A stretch of DNA of 5,333 bases from Clostridia bacterium. GTDB lineage: Bacteria > Bacillota > Clostridia > Christensenellales > Aristaeellaceae. The stretch lies in NCBI GenBank assembly GCA_017458865.1, contig JAFSZW010000576.1, positions 1 through 5,333 on the forward strand, given 5' to 3'. Numbering within the stretch: position 1 is the first letter of the stretch; each line of letters begins with the position of its first letter. This document shows positions 1 to 5,333 of the stretch, piece by piece. Below the pieces are notes generated by a model. That model was given only the letters and a program-made list of their open reading frames with translations, did no database searches and had not been told where the DNA came from. Position numbers and translations under genes: made by a program.

Positions 1-737
1 CCTTCTTCCTCAAGGGTTGCCTGCAGTTCCAGCAGCTTTTCAAAGCACCGGTCGACTGAAAAACCGGTGAATTCCCACTCAATGATGCGGGCAAACCAGA
101 CCAGTGCACCGATGTCAGTAAACCAGATCGGGCGATATGCCTCATCCGCCCTGACGATCTCAAAGCCCGCCTTTTCAAATGCCCGAACCTGTTCATCCAG
201 ATACAGATCTGATACCGGCGTCGGGACCTCCGGGAGTACCATCTGAACCAGGTCCCGGTCATTTTTGCCGCCAACCTGCTGCGTAATAAACATGCCGTCA
301 GCCTTAAGGAGACGCCGTATTTCAGCAGGATAAAAGCTCCCATGCCGGTTGATGATCATGTCAAACGACATATCCGGAAACGGAATATGGGACGGATCAC
401 TGCACTCCCGCAGATCAATGCCCAGCGGCACAAGCGTCTCGCGGCACAGCTTTACATTCGGCGGATATCCTTCCGTTGCGCATGTATTGTGATATGGATG
501 ATGCAGGGACAGCAGGTATTCACCTCCTCCCGTATCATAATCCAGGAACTTCATGTCCTCTTTCAGATACTGACGCACAATGGCATCATAGTCCCAGGGC
601 AGATCCCCCTGCCCGGACCGTCCTTCTATGTGCGAGAAATCCCATCCATGAATGTGTGCTATCTCCTCCTCCTTTTCCCAGAGAATTCTGAGTTCCTCAG
701 GGGTAGGATTCGCTTGTTGCTGTCCTTTTGTTAACAT
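1..737 (-). CDS. Class I SAM-dependent methyltransferase, partial (C-terminus off the left edge)
   Basis: This minus-strand frame opens with ATG at 737 and stays open for 245 codons to the window edge, so the C-terminus is missing. The start is supported by AAGAGGA at 744-750, about 6 nt upstream. The N-terminal third has the HGWDFSHIEGR block (residues 30-40) and LPWDY (46-50) that I associate with a family of about 250-residue Firmicutes methyltransferases. If that is right, only a few residues are lost. The SAM-binding motif I is FLDYDTGGGEYLLSL (64-78) with its glycine-rich turn. An acidic-loop region follows, with IPFPDMSFDMIINRHGSFY (118-136) as the usual motif II/III strand and loop. 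It is a predicted soluble cytoplasmic enzyme; the substrate cannot be read from the sequence. The gene sits behind a terminator, so it is probably a transcription unit separate from mgl. The fold call is firm and the function is general only. Confidence 0.85.
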   Translation of the reverse strand, partial: MLTKGQQQANPTPEELRILWEKEEEIAHIHGWDFSHIEGRSGQGDLPWDYDAIVRQYLKEDMKFLDYDTGGGEYLLSLHHPYHNTCATEGYPPNVKLCRETLVPLGIDLRECSDPSHIPFPDMSFDMIINRHGSFYPAEIRRLLKADGMFITQQVGGKNDRDLVQMVLPEVPTPVSDLYLDEQVRAFEKAGFEIVRADEAYRPIWFTDIGALVWFARIIEWEFTGFSVDRCFEKLLELQATLEEE

Positions 738-768
738 GTCAGTTCCTCTTTTCTTCGGTGCCACTGGG

Positions 769-777
769 ATCATATCA
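769..777 (-). promoter_or_regulatory. Possible weak extended -10 promoter for the methyltransferase
   Basis: On the minus strand the sequence TGATATGAT contains TATGAT (769-774) preceded by TG at one base distance, which is the extended -10 pattern. It lies about 31 nt upstream of the methyltransferase ATG at 737. No good -35 element is present, because the expected position falls inside the terminator stem. This is an inference from one short motif. Readthrough from the mgl operon is the alternative source of transcription. Confidence 0.3.
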
Positions 778-813
778 AAATGCGGTGAAAGGAGGAAAGT
801 TCCTTTCACCGCA
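777..813 (-). terminator. Rho-independent terminator of the mgl operon
   Basis: A perfect 13-bp inverted repeat, TGCGGTGAAAGGA at 781-793 and its complement at 801-813, encloses a 7-nt loop. Read on the minus strand it is followed at once by TTTT (777-780) and then GATATG. It begins 28 nt after the stop of the small gene at 842-1090 and precedes the methyltransferase. It therefore marks the likely end of the mgl transcript and places the small gene inside that operon. The U-tract is short, so termination may be incomplete. Confidence 0.75.
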
Positions 814-841
814 GTCTGTTATCATCTGAGCAGCGTCTTAT

Positions 842-1090
842 CTACAGTTTAAAAATCCCTGCAGCCTCCAGGATAATCAGGAGGAAAACCACTGCCAGCA
901 GGACATACACTGTTCTGACAATCACGTTCATCTGCTTTACGCTGAGATTGACATGATCATACCATTGTAGCTTCTTCTGGTGTACCTGCTGCGAAAAAGC
1001 ATCCATATGCTTTTCCCGTTCCTGCACCTCGCGTTCCCGCGCTTCAAGCGCACGCTCGCGCGCTTCGAGTTCCTTTTCCTTCTCTGTCAT
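842..1090 (-). CDS. Small coiled-coil single-pass membrane protein, last gene of the mgl operon
   Basis: I do not recognise this 82-residue protein. Residues 1-30 are extremely rich in Glu and Arg and contain three heptad-length units in register (8-14, 15-21, 22-28; LEARERA, LEARERE, VQEREKH), predicting an amphipathic helix or coiled coil. Residues 31-56 are a polar linker (QKKLQWYDHVNLSVKQ), and residues 57-79 are one hydrophobic membrane span. There is no signal-peptide cleavage site; basic residues before the span suggest the N-terminus is cytoplasmic. The ATG shares its A with the TAA of mglC (TAATG), and only AAGAAG stands upstream as a weak ribosome site, so translation is probably coupled to mglC. 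The terminator comes after this gene, not after mglC. A structural or accessory role next to the transporter is inference from position alone. It is likely real, given the coupling, the clear domain pattern and the terminator position. Confidence 0.72.
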   Translation of the reverse strand: MTEKEKELEARERALEAREREVQEREKHMDAFSQQVHQKKLQWYDHVNLSVKQMNVIVRTVYVLLAVVFLLIILEAAGIFKL

Positions 1091-2109
1091 TACTTCTTGG
1101 CAATGTACTTGCGGATATCAAGAGAGACAGCGAGGACGATGACGAGGCCCTGCACAACATAGTTGTAATACGGGTTGACGCCCAGGAACTGGAGGATGAT
1201 CTTGAGGAGCTCAAATACGAGCACACCGACCAGGATGCCGGGGACCGTACCGATACCACCTGTCGTGGAAACGCCGCCGATGGTGCAGCCCGCGATGGCC
1301 TCAAGCTCATAGCCCTGGCCCATGGAAGCAGATGCGCCGCCTGACTTGGCTGCCAGCAGATAACCGGCGATGGCATACATGATACCGGCTGTTGTGTAGA
1401 TGCGAATCAGGGTGCGGGTCGTATTGACACCGGAAACCTCTGCAGCAATCTCATTGCCGCCGATGGCGTACATATACTTGCCGTGCCGCATCTTGTTGTA
1501 AATAAACCAGAAGATAAGGCCGAACACCAGTGCTACGAAGAACAGATACGGAAGATGGAAGCCCTTGGTATTTCCGATTCTGCCGTTGATCAGCGTGGTG
1601 TAGATCTTCTGGAATCCGCCGATCGGCTGAGCATCCGAGATAACCAGTGAAATACCATAGATGATGGTCTGGGTGCCCAGGGTTGCGATAAACGGAGGCA
1701 CATGAAGCTTGGTGACGATCAGGCCGTTGATAAGACCCCAAATCAGACCAAGTGCAATAACAATCAGGAATACAAAGAAGATGTTCATCTCCGGAGCCCA
1801 TTTCCAGAGACGGCCGTTGTAATCACCGCGCTGGCAGAGAATGCCGGCGATAACAGCCGCAAAACCGACCTGACGTCCTGCGGAGAGGTCCGTGCCCTTG
1901 GTAATCAGGCAGCCGGAAACGCCAAGCGCAATCAGGAAACGAACGGCGGTATTGCTGATCAGGTTGCTGAGGTTAGCCCAGGAAAAGAAGTTGTCTTTCA
2001 GGCAGCCGACAACAATGGCTGCAACGATCAGCAGGAATACGATCGGATTGCCTGTAATCGTCTTCAGAATTCTTTTGCTGGTGCTTTCTTTTGACGTACT
2101 GTTTTGCAT
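1090..2109 (-). CDS. mglC: Galactose/methyl-galactoside ABC transporter permease MglC
   Basis: This 339-residue protein is close in length to E. coli MglC (336) and is the membrane channel of the importer, presumably working as a dimer. The MglC hallmark GTDLSAGRQVG is at residues 72-82. NGLIVTKLHVPPFIATLGT is at 128-146, and the cytoplasmic coupling segment AIGGNEIAAEVSGVN, which contacts the ATPase, is at 215-229. About eight to ten hydrophobic spans are visible, the clearest near 22-38, 110-132, 186-204, 238-254, 286-306 and 316-332. The C-terminus DIRKYIAKK resembles that of E. coli. The AAGGAGG site at 2117-2123 overlaps the mglA stop codon and sits 7 nt before the ATG. The 12-nt gap to mglA indicates co-transcription and probably coupled translation. 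RbsC-like permeases are the nearest alternative, but the GTDLSAGRQVG match favours MglC. Confidence 0.93.
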   Translation of the reverse strand: MQNSTSKESTSKRILKTITGNPIVFLLIVAAIVVGCLKDNFFSWANLSNLISNTAVRFLIALGVSGCLITKGTDLSAGRQVGFAAVIAGILCQRGDYNGRLWKWAPEMNIFFVFLIVIALGLIWGLINGLIVTKLHVPPFIATLGTQTIIYGISLVISDAQPIGGFQKIYTTLINGRIGNTKGFHLPYLFFVALVFGLIFWFIYNKMRHGKYMYAIGGNEIAAEVSGVNTTRTLIRIYTTAGIMYAIAGYLLAAKSGGASASMGQGYELEAIAGCTIGGVSTTGGIGTVPGILVGVLVFELLKIILQFLGVNPYYNYVVQGLVIVLAVSLDIRKYIAKK

Positions 2110-2121
2110 GTTTCTTCCTCC

Positions 2122-3633
2122 TTATTCGAACTGGGTCGCATACGCCATGACGTTTTCCTGCGTTGCATCCTTGCCGTCCACGAAACCAGTGACACGGCCG
2201 TCGCACATGACCATAATCCGGTCAGACATGCCGATCAGCTCGCTCATTTCAGAGCTGATCATGATGATGCTCTTTCCCTCTTTGGCCAGGTCTGCAATGA
2301 TGCAGTAAATCTCGTACTTGGCACCGACATCAATACCGCGTGTCGGTTCATCCAGAATCAGAATGTCCGGATCATTTGCCAGCCATCTGCCAACCAGCAC
2401 TTTCTGCTGGTTGCCGCCGGAAAGCGACTTGATCTGCGTCTTGGAGGAAGGCGTCTTGATATTCATTTTCGCGACGTTATCCTGGACAAGCTTTTCAACC
2501 TTAGCGCCGTTTATGGCAAATCCATAATCCAGGTATTTCGTTAGTGATGAGATGGAAATGTTGTCCGCAACGCTCAGCACACCCATGATACCGCTGCCGC
2601 GGCGATCCTCAGTCAGCATTGCAACGCCCTGATCAATCGCGTCTTTCGGACGGTTGATGTGCATTTCCTTCCCTTTATAGAAGATCTGACCCTTGGTATG
2701 TGAACGGATGCCGAACAGGCCTTCCATCAGCTCCGTCCGCTGTGCACCGACCAGTCCGCCGACACCGAGAATCTCGCCCTTGCGCAGCTGGAAGCTCACG
2801 TTTCGGAAAGACCGCGGGTTGATGGACGTAAAGTCCTTAACCTCAAATACGACCTCGCCAGGCACATTCTCCCTGGGCGGATAGAGGTTTGTCAGTTCAC
2901 GTCCAACCATCTGCGTGATGATCTTTTCAGTGGTCAGCTCCTTCGCTTCCCACGTACCGATATACTTGCCGTCACGCATGATTGTTACATCGTCTGATAT
3001 CCGAAGGATCTCATCCATCTTGTGAGAGATGTATACAACTGCGACATTCTCCGCTTTCAGGTCTTCAATAATCCTGAACAGTGCCTCAACTTCATTGGCG
3101 GTCAGGGAGGATGTCGGCTCGTCGAGGATGAGCACCCGGCAGTTTGCCGAGACTGCCTTGGCAATCTCTACGGACTGCATCTGGGATACGCTGAGTTCTC
3201 CAACCTTCTGCTTCGGGTCAAAGTTCATCCTGACCTTCTTGAGCAGGCCGGCGGTATCCTCGTACATCTTCTTGTGATCAATAACCGGAATAAAGCCCAG
3301 TGCTTTCTTCATCGGGTAGCGGCCAAGGAAAATATTCTCGCCGACAGTACGCGCCGGAATGGGCTGCAGTTCCTGGTGCACCATTGCGATTCCCTTGTTG
3401 AGTGCATCCATCGGGTCGCTGATGGTTACCGGCTGTCCGTCTATCTTGATCTGACCGTAATCCATTTTATAGATGCCGAACATACACTTCATCAGGGTGG
3501 ATTTTCCAGCTCCGTTTTCACCCATGAGCGCATGAACACGGCCGGGACGAAGTTTCAATTGTGCATGATCCAGTGCTTTAACGCCGGGAAATGATTTGCT
3601 GACGTCAATCATTTCCAGAACATATTCAGACAT
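2122..3633 (-). CDS. mglA: Galactose/methyl-galactoside ABC transporter ATP-binding protein MglA
   Basis: This is a 503-residue protein (E. coli MglA has 506) with two fused nucleotide-binding domains that power sugar import at the inner face of the membrane. Domain 1 has Walker A GENGAGKST (38-46), a degenerate signature LSVSQ (147-151), Walker B VLILDEPTSSL (167-177) and the switch His204. Domain 2 has a lysine-free Walker A-like loop GGLVGAQRTE (292-301), a canonical signature LSGGNQQK (404-411) and Walker B ILILDEPTRGID (424-435). Its switch segment is MISSE (458-462), with Ser in place of His. This asymmetry is usual for the RbsA/MglA/XylG class and leaves one competent composite ATP site. 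I chose the ATG at 3633 (MSEYVLEMIDVSK) because AAGGAGG lies 10 nt upstream. An in-frame ATG at 3705 would add 24 residues unlike the family. Substrate specificity is taken from the neighbouring genes. Confidence 0.94.
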   Translation of the reverse strand: MSEYVLEMIDVSKSFPGVKALDHAQLKLRPGRVHALMGENGAGKSTLMKCMFGIYKMDYGQIKIDGQPVTISDPMDALNKGIAMVHQELQPIPARTVGENIFLGRYPMKKALGFIPVIDHKKMYEDTAGLLKKVRMNFDPKQKVGELSVSQMQSVEIAKAVSANCRVLILDEPTSSLTANEVEALFRIIEDLKAENVAVVYISHKMDEILRISDDVTIMRDGKYIGTWEAKELTTEKIITQMVGRELTNLYPPRENVPGEVVFEVKDFTSINPRSFRNVSFQLRKGEILGVGGLVGAQRTELMEGLFGIRSHTKGQIFYKGKEMHINRPKDAIDQGVAMLTEDRRGSGIMGVLSVADNISISSLTKYLDYGFAINGAKVEKLVQDNVAKMNIKTPSSKTQIKSLSGGNQQKVLVGRWLANDPDILILDEPTRGIDVGAKYEIYCIIADLAKEGKSIIMISSEMSELIGMSDRIMVMCDGRVTGFVDGKDATQENVMAYATQFE

Positions 3634-3643
3634 TGCAGCATGC

Positions 3644-3650
3644 CCTCCTT
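3644..3650 (-). promoter_or_regulatory. Ribosome binding site that fixes the mglA start
   Basis: AAGGAGG on the minus strand lies 10 nt before the ATG at 3633 and is the only strong Shine-Dalgarno sequence in the mglB-mglA gap. The upstream in-frame ATG at 3705 lies inside the hairpin region and has no such site. The base of a long hairpin (3655-3725) ends only 4 nt upstream of this site, so folding could affect ribosome access. Confidence 0.8.
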
Positions 3651-3654
3651 TCCT

Positions 3655-3725
3655 ATTTCCTGCATCCGGTATTTTCGCAGGTATATATCTGTTGAATTCC
3701 CGCAAAAATCTCCCGGATAGGAAAT
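3655..3725 (-). promoter_or_regulatory. Long imperfect mRNA hairpin upstream of mglA
   Basis: On the mgl mRNA, three paired blocks stack in one stem: AUUUCCU/AGGAAAU (3719-3725 with 3655-3661), AUCCGG/CCGGAU (3713-3718 with 3664-3669), and AUUUUUGCGGG/CCUGCGAAAAU (3699-3709 with 3671-3681, two G-U pairs). They are separated only by a 2-nt bulge and a small internal loop. The terminal loop is 3682-3698. That gives about 24 pairs in the intercistronic region, ending just before the mglA ribosome site. A role in mRNA stability or in tuning mglA translation is inference; no U-tract follows, so it is not a classical terminator. Confidence 0.6.
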
Positions 3726-3756
3726 GGTGGGTGGGCTTAAGAACCCACCCACCATT
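3723..3756 (-). promoter_or_regulatory. GC-rich intercistronic hairpin after mglB
   Basis: A perfect 13-bp inverted repeat, AATGGTGGGTGGG at 3723-3735 and its complement at 3744-3756, has an 8-nt loop. It starts 34 nt after the mglB stop codon. On the mRNA it is followed by UCCUAUCC rather than a U-run, so full termination is unlikely. Stable stems in this place, between a binding-protein gene and its transporter genes, are known to protect the upstream message from 3' exonucleases and keep binding protein in excess. Applying that here is inference. Confidence 0.7.
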
Positions 3757-3790
3757 CAGTTCGTTATTCGCTTGAAACTCATGCCTGCCA

Positions 3791-4798
3791 TTACATGGCG
3801 TCTACATAAGCCTTGTTGACCTTTACATAGTCAACCCAGTAGTAGTTGTCGATCTCTTCGCCATTGAGGAGCTTCACGGCAACGTCAACTGCTGCGTGAG
3901 ACTGGCCAACATGGTCATTCAGAACAGTACCGGTCATCTCGCCGTCCTTAACGAGCTGGACAGCTTCTTCGAGCGCGTCAACGCCGAGGAGGTAGATGTC
4001 CTCGCCAACCTTGCGGCCAGCGGTCTGGATAGCGGTAGCTGCGCCCAGAGCCATAGCATCGTTGTTGCAGAATACGACTTCAACCTTGTCGCCATAGATG
4101 TTGAGCGCGTTTGCGCAGAGCTCCTGGCCCTTGGTCTGATCCCAGTTACCAACCTGATCATCGAGGCACTCGACTTCGATGCCAGCATCGGTCAGAGCCT
4201 TAACGGAGAACTCAGTACGATACTGAGCGTCGATGTTCTCCGGATCGCCTTCGATCATGATGTAGGAAACCTTGCCGTCGCCATTGATGTCGCCCTTGTT
4301 GTCGAGCTCGGCAACCATTTCGCCCTGGAAAGTACCGGACTGACGCGCGTCAGCACCAACGTAGCAAACCTGAGCATTGTTCAGAATGCCTTCATAGGCC
4401 TCATCAAGCGTCTTGCCTTCGGCATCATAGGCCAGCGGCTCACGGTTGATCAGAACCAGCGGGATGCCAGCGGCAACAACCTGATCGATAACAGCATCCG
4501 CGGAGGAAGTCTGCACGAGGTTCAGGATGATGACGTCCATACCCTGGGTGATGAAGTTCTGGATCTGGTTGGTCTGCTCGGCCATATCATTCTTGCCGTC
4601 AGCCATGGTGATCTCATACTTCACATCGTCAGTCTCGAGGGTCTTGAAATAGGCCTCAATCTCGTTGCGGTAGAGCGTCATGAAGTTATCGGTGAACTGA
4701 TAAATGGAGACGCCAACCTTGTAGGTCTGCGCGGAGGCAGATGCGACCATGCCCAGAGCCATCATGGCTACAAGAGCGAAAACCAGGAGTTTCTTCAT
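3791..4798 (-). CDS. mglB: Galactose/glucose (methyl-galactoside) substrate-binding protein MglB
   Basis: This 335-residue periplasmic-binding-fold protein (E. coli MglB has 332) captures sugar for MglAC. Residues 1-23 are a Sec signal peptide (MKKLL, hydrophobic core, ASA/AQ cleavage region) with no lipobox cysteine. Compared from memory with E. coli MglB, most sugar contacts are kept: Asp37 and Phe39 (YQFTDNF), Asn118 (INREP), Asp190, Arg194, Trp219, Asn246 (CNNDAMA), Asp274 (GVDALEEA) and Asn294 (VLND). The position of E. coli His152 is Asn188. A calcium-loop match, DINGDGKVS, is at 170-178 with Glu240 as the distant ligand. Codon use is strongly biased (GCC, GAC, AAC, CTG), consistent with high expression. 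GAGGTG at 4807-4812 lies 8 nt before the ATG. It is the first gene after a near-consensus promoter. Ligand is galactose or glucose by family; a related sugar is possible. Confidence 0.94.
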   Translation of the reverse strand: MKKLLVFALVAMMALGMVASASAQTYKVGVSIYQFTDNFMTLYRNEIEAYFKTLETDDVKYEITMADGKNDMAEQTNQIQNFITQGMDVIILNLVQTSSADAVIDQVVAAGIPLVLINREPLAYDAEGKTLDEAYEGILNNAQVCYVGADARQSGTFQGEMVAELDNKGDINGDGKVSYIMIEGDPENIDAQYRTEFSVKALTDAGIEVECLDDQVGNWDQTKGQELCANALNIYGDKVEVVFCNNDAMALGAATAIQTAGRKVGEDIYLLGVDALEEAVQLVKDGEMTGTVLNDHVGQSHAAVDVAVKLLNGEEIDNYYWVDYVKVNKAYVDAM

Positions 4799-4825
4799 AA
4801 AGAAAGCACCTCACAAATATATTTC

Positions 4826-4843
4826 AACGGCGTTTACGCCATT
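4826..4843 (-). promoter_or_regulatory. Palindrome in the mgl leader, candidate operator or 5' UTR hairpin
   Basis: AACGGCGTTTACGCCATT has perfect GGCGT/ACGCC arms around two bases. In RNA it can fold into a 7-bp stem (with one U-G pair) and a UAAA tetraloop. It lies about 20 bp downstream of the -10 element, roughly +13 to +30, and upstream of the mglB ribosome site. That position suits a repressor operator. It lacks the central CG typical of LacI/GalR operators, so the binding family is not assigned. Confidence 0.45.
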
Positions 4844-4862
4844 GATTGCTTAGTTGTCATAG

Positions 4863-4892
4863 ATTATATCCTATCCGTTTCAGGAATGTCAA
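4863..4892 (-). promoter_or_regulatory. Sigma-70-type promoter of the mgl operon
   Basis: On the minus strand a perfect -35 TTGACA (4887-4892) and a perfect -10 TATAAT (4863-4868) are separated by 18 bp. The predicted transcription start is near 4856, giving a leader of about 58 nt to the mglB ATG. A T6 run lies further upstream at 4915-4920. Both hexamers being consensus implies strong basal transcription unless a regulator blocks it. Confidence 0.85.
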
Positions 4893-5004
4893 TGTCATCT
4901 TGGAAATTCTGCTCAAAAAAGTATCGATTCATTTTTGCCTCCGGTATACATCCAAAGGCAGTCAGCTGCGCTGCATTCCAGCCTCCACATGCAGGTGAAT
5001 GTCG

Positions 5005-5033
5005 TTGACGGTATCTGTGCCATATGGTAAAAT
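5005..5033 (+). promoter_or_regulatory. Sigma-70-type promoter of the B12-riboswitch transcript
   Basis: TTGACG (5005-5010) and TAAAAT (5028-5033) each match consensus at five of six positions with optimal 17-bp spacing. The predicted start is near 5040, about 25 nt before the first paired region of the cobalamin riboswitch. The promoter points away from mgl, so the two units are divergent. Confidence 0.75.
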
Positions 5034-5064
5034 CTGCGTCAGATAACCAACAACTGAATAGTAT

Positions 5065-5258
5065 GATACGGTGTCCGGAGGTTCAGATGAAAGGCTCTTT
5101 TTCTGAACGGGTCCGGGTGAAAAGGGAAGCCGGTGAGAATCCGGAGCAACAGCCATTACTGTGATGAATGTATTGCGGCACAAAGACCATTGAGCATTGC
5201 TTGAGAAGGTGTGTCCGCCGGCAGATGCCGCATTCTCAGCCAGGAGACCTGCCTTATC
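5065..5258 (+). ncRNA. Cobalamin (B12) riboswitch
   Basis: The conserved adenosylcobalamin-riboswitch core is plainly present. GGGAAGCCGGTGAGAATCCG begins at 5124 and runs into GAGC, ACTGTGA is at 5158-5164, and the B12-box sequence AGCCAGGAGACCTGCC is at 5238-5253. GATA-GG at 5065-5071 pairs with CC-TATC at 5252-5258 as the closing P1 stem, with one C/U mismatch. GTTCAG (5081-5086) pairs with CTGAAC (5103-5108), and TGAGAA near 5202-5207 pairs with TTCTCA at 5233-5238. By family knowledge it binds a cobalamin and represses the downstream gene. Only about 30 nt separate it from the likely start codon, and I see no hairpin with a U-run, which favours translational control. The exact form of cobalamin bound cannot be told. 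Confidence 0.95.
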
Positions 5259-5289
5259 TGAAACGGCCGGATTTCTTGGGCAGAGGAGA

Positions 5290-5333
5290 ATGACAGTCAC
5301 GAAAACGCAGTCTGTTTTGACCTGCTTTATTTC
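5290..5333 (+). CDS. Start of a B12-riboswitch-controlled gene, partial
   Basis: An ATG at 5290 opens a plus-strand frame that remains open to the window edge (14 codons, MTVTKTQSVLTCFI). It directly follows the cobalamin riboswitch and the purine-rich AGAGGAGA. The spacing from GAGG (5283-5286) to ATG is only 3 nt, shorter than usual, so the true start might be slightly further on, beyond the window. Genes under such riboswitches usually encode B12 uptake, B12 synthesis or B12-independent isoenzymes. Too little is visible to choose. Confidence 0.4.
   Translation, partial: MTVTKTQSVLTCFI

Noticed and set aside
342..734. Plus-strand frame of 130 codons.
   Set aside because: It is the antisense of the methyltransferase, whose motif I and flanking blocks are clear on the minus strand.
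3634..3705. N-terminal extension of MglA from an ATG at 3705.
   Set aside because: The 24 extra residues are unlike the family and are encoded within the hairpin region, and the strong ribosome site points to the ATG at 3633.
4873..4886. Catabolite-repression (cre)-like match in the mgl promoter spacer, TGAAACGGATAGGA.
   Set aside because: At least three positions differ from the cre consensus, including the central CG, so a CcpA site is not supported.
4887..4898. Tandem TGTCAA/TGTCAT repeat over the mgl -35 element.
   Set aside because: Two six-base copies are too short to support an operator and one is the -35 hexamer itself.
3896..5008. Plus-strand open frame of 370 codons opposite mglB and its promoter.
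   Set aside because: It is antisense to a clear MglB with all family residues, and runs through the mgl promoter. Its openness follows from the strong codon bias of mglB. It has no recognisable domain.
5249..5283. CTGCC at 5249-5253 could pair with GGCAG at 5279-5283 next to the ribosome site.
   Set aside because: CTGCC belongs to the conserved B12 box. Such pairing would hide the ribosome site in the ligand-free state, opposite to the usual logic, and 5 bp can occur by chance.
4962..5300. Minus-strand open frame of 112 codons across the riboswitch.
   Set aside because: It lies on the complement of a highly conserved cobalamin aptamer and the divergent promoter, and its product has low-complexity, non-protein-like composition.

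Overview
The window carries a complete galactose/methyl-galactoside-type ABC sugar importer operon on the minus strand. Transcription runs from high to low coordinates: mglB (binding protein), mglA (double ATPase), mglC (permease), then a small unrecognised coiled-coil/membrane protein whose start codon overlaps the mglC stop codon. A 13-bp terminator-like hairpin follows. A separate class I methyltransferase gene comes next, also on the minus strand, and runs off the left edge. To the right of mglB, pointing away from it, a cobalamin (B12) riboswitch with its own promoter lies on the plus strand. The gene it would control has at most its first 14 codons inside the window.

The organism looks like a Bacillota (Clostridia-like) bacterium of roughly 50% GC, judged by eye. 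The evidence is strong AGGAGG-type ribosome binding sites, tight minus-strand gene packing and a methyltransferase of a type I associate with Firmicutes. One feature does not fit: MglB has an ordinary Sec signal peptide with no lipobox cysteine, whereas monoderm Gram-positives normally anchor such proteins as lipoproteins. A diderm or otherwise unusual lineage, or a spirochaete-like host, is therefore not excluded.

Layout by region: 1-737 methyltransferase (minus, incomplete at its C-terminus); 738-841 intergenic with terminator and a possible weak extended -10 promoter; 842-1090 small membrane protein; 1090-2109 mglC; 2122-3633 mglA; 3634-3790 intercistronic region holding two back-to-back RNA hairpins; 3791-4798 mglB; 4799-5289 divergent control region with a near-consensus promoter and a palindrome for mgl, a promoter and B12 riboswitch for the opposite side, and an imperfect palindrome midway between the two predicted transcription starts.

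MglB would capture galactose, glucose or a related sugar outside the membrane and deliver it to the MglC channel, with MglA hydrolysing ATP. The hairpins after mglB are well placed to protect its message and keep binding protein in excess over MglA/MglC. The core operon is conventional. The parts most worth a second look are the small protein coupled to mglC, the mglB-mglA RNA structure, the lipobox-less MglB and the unassigned B12-controlled gene.
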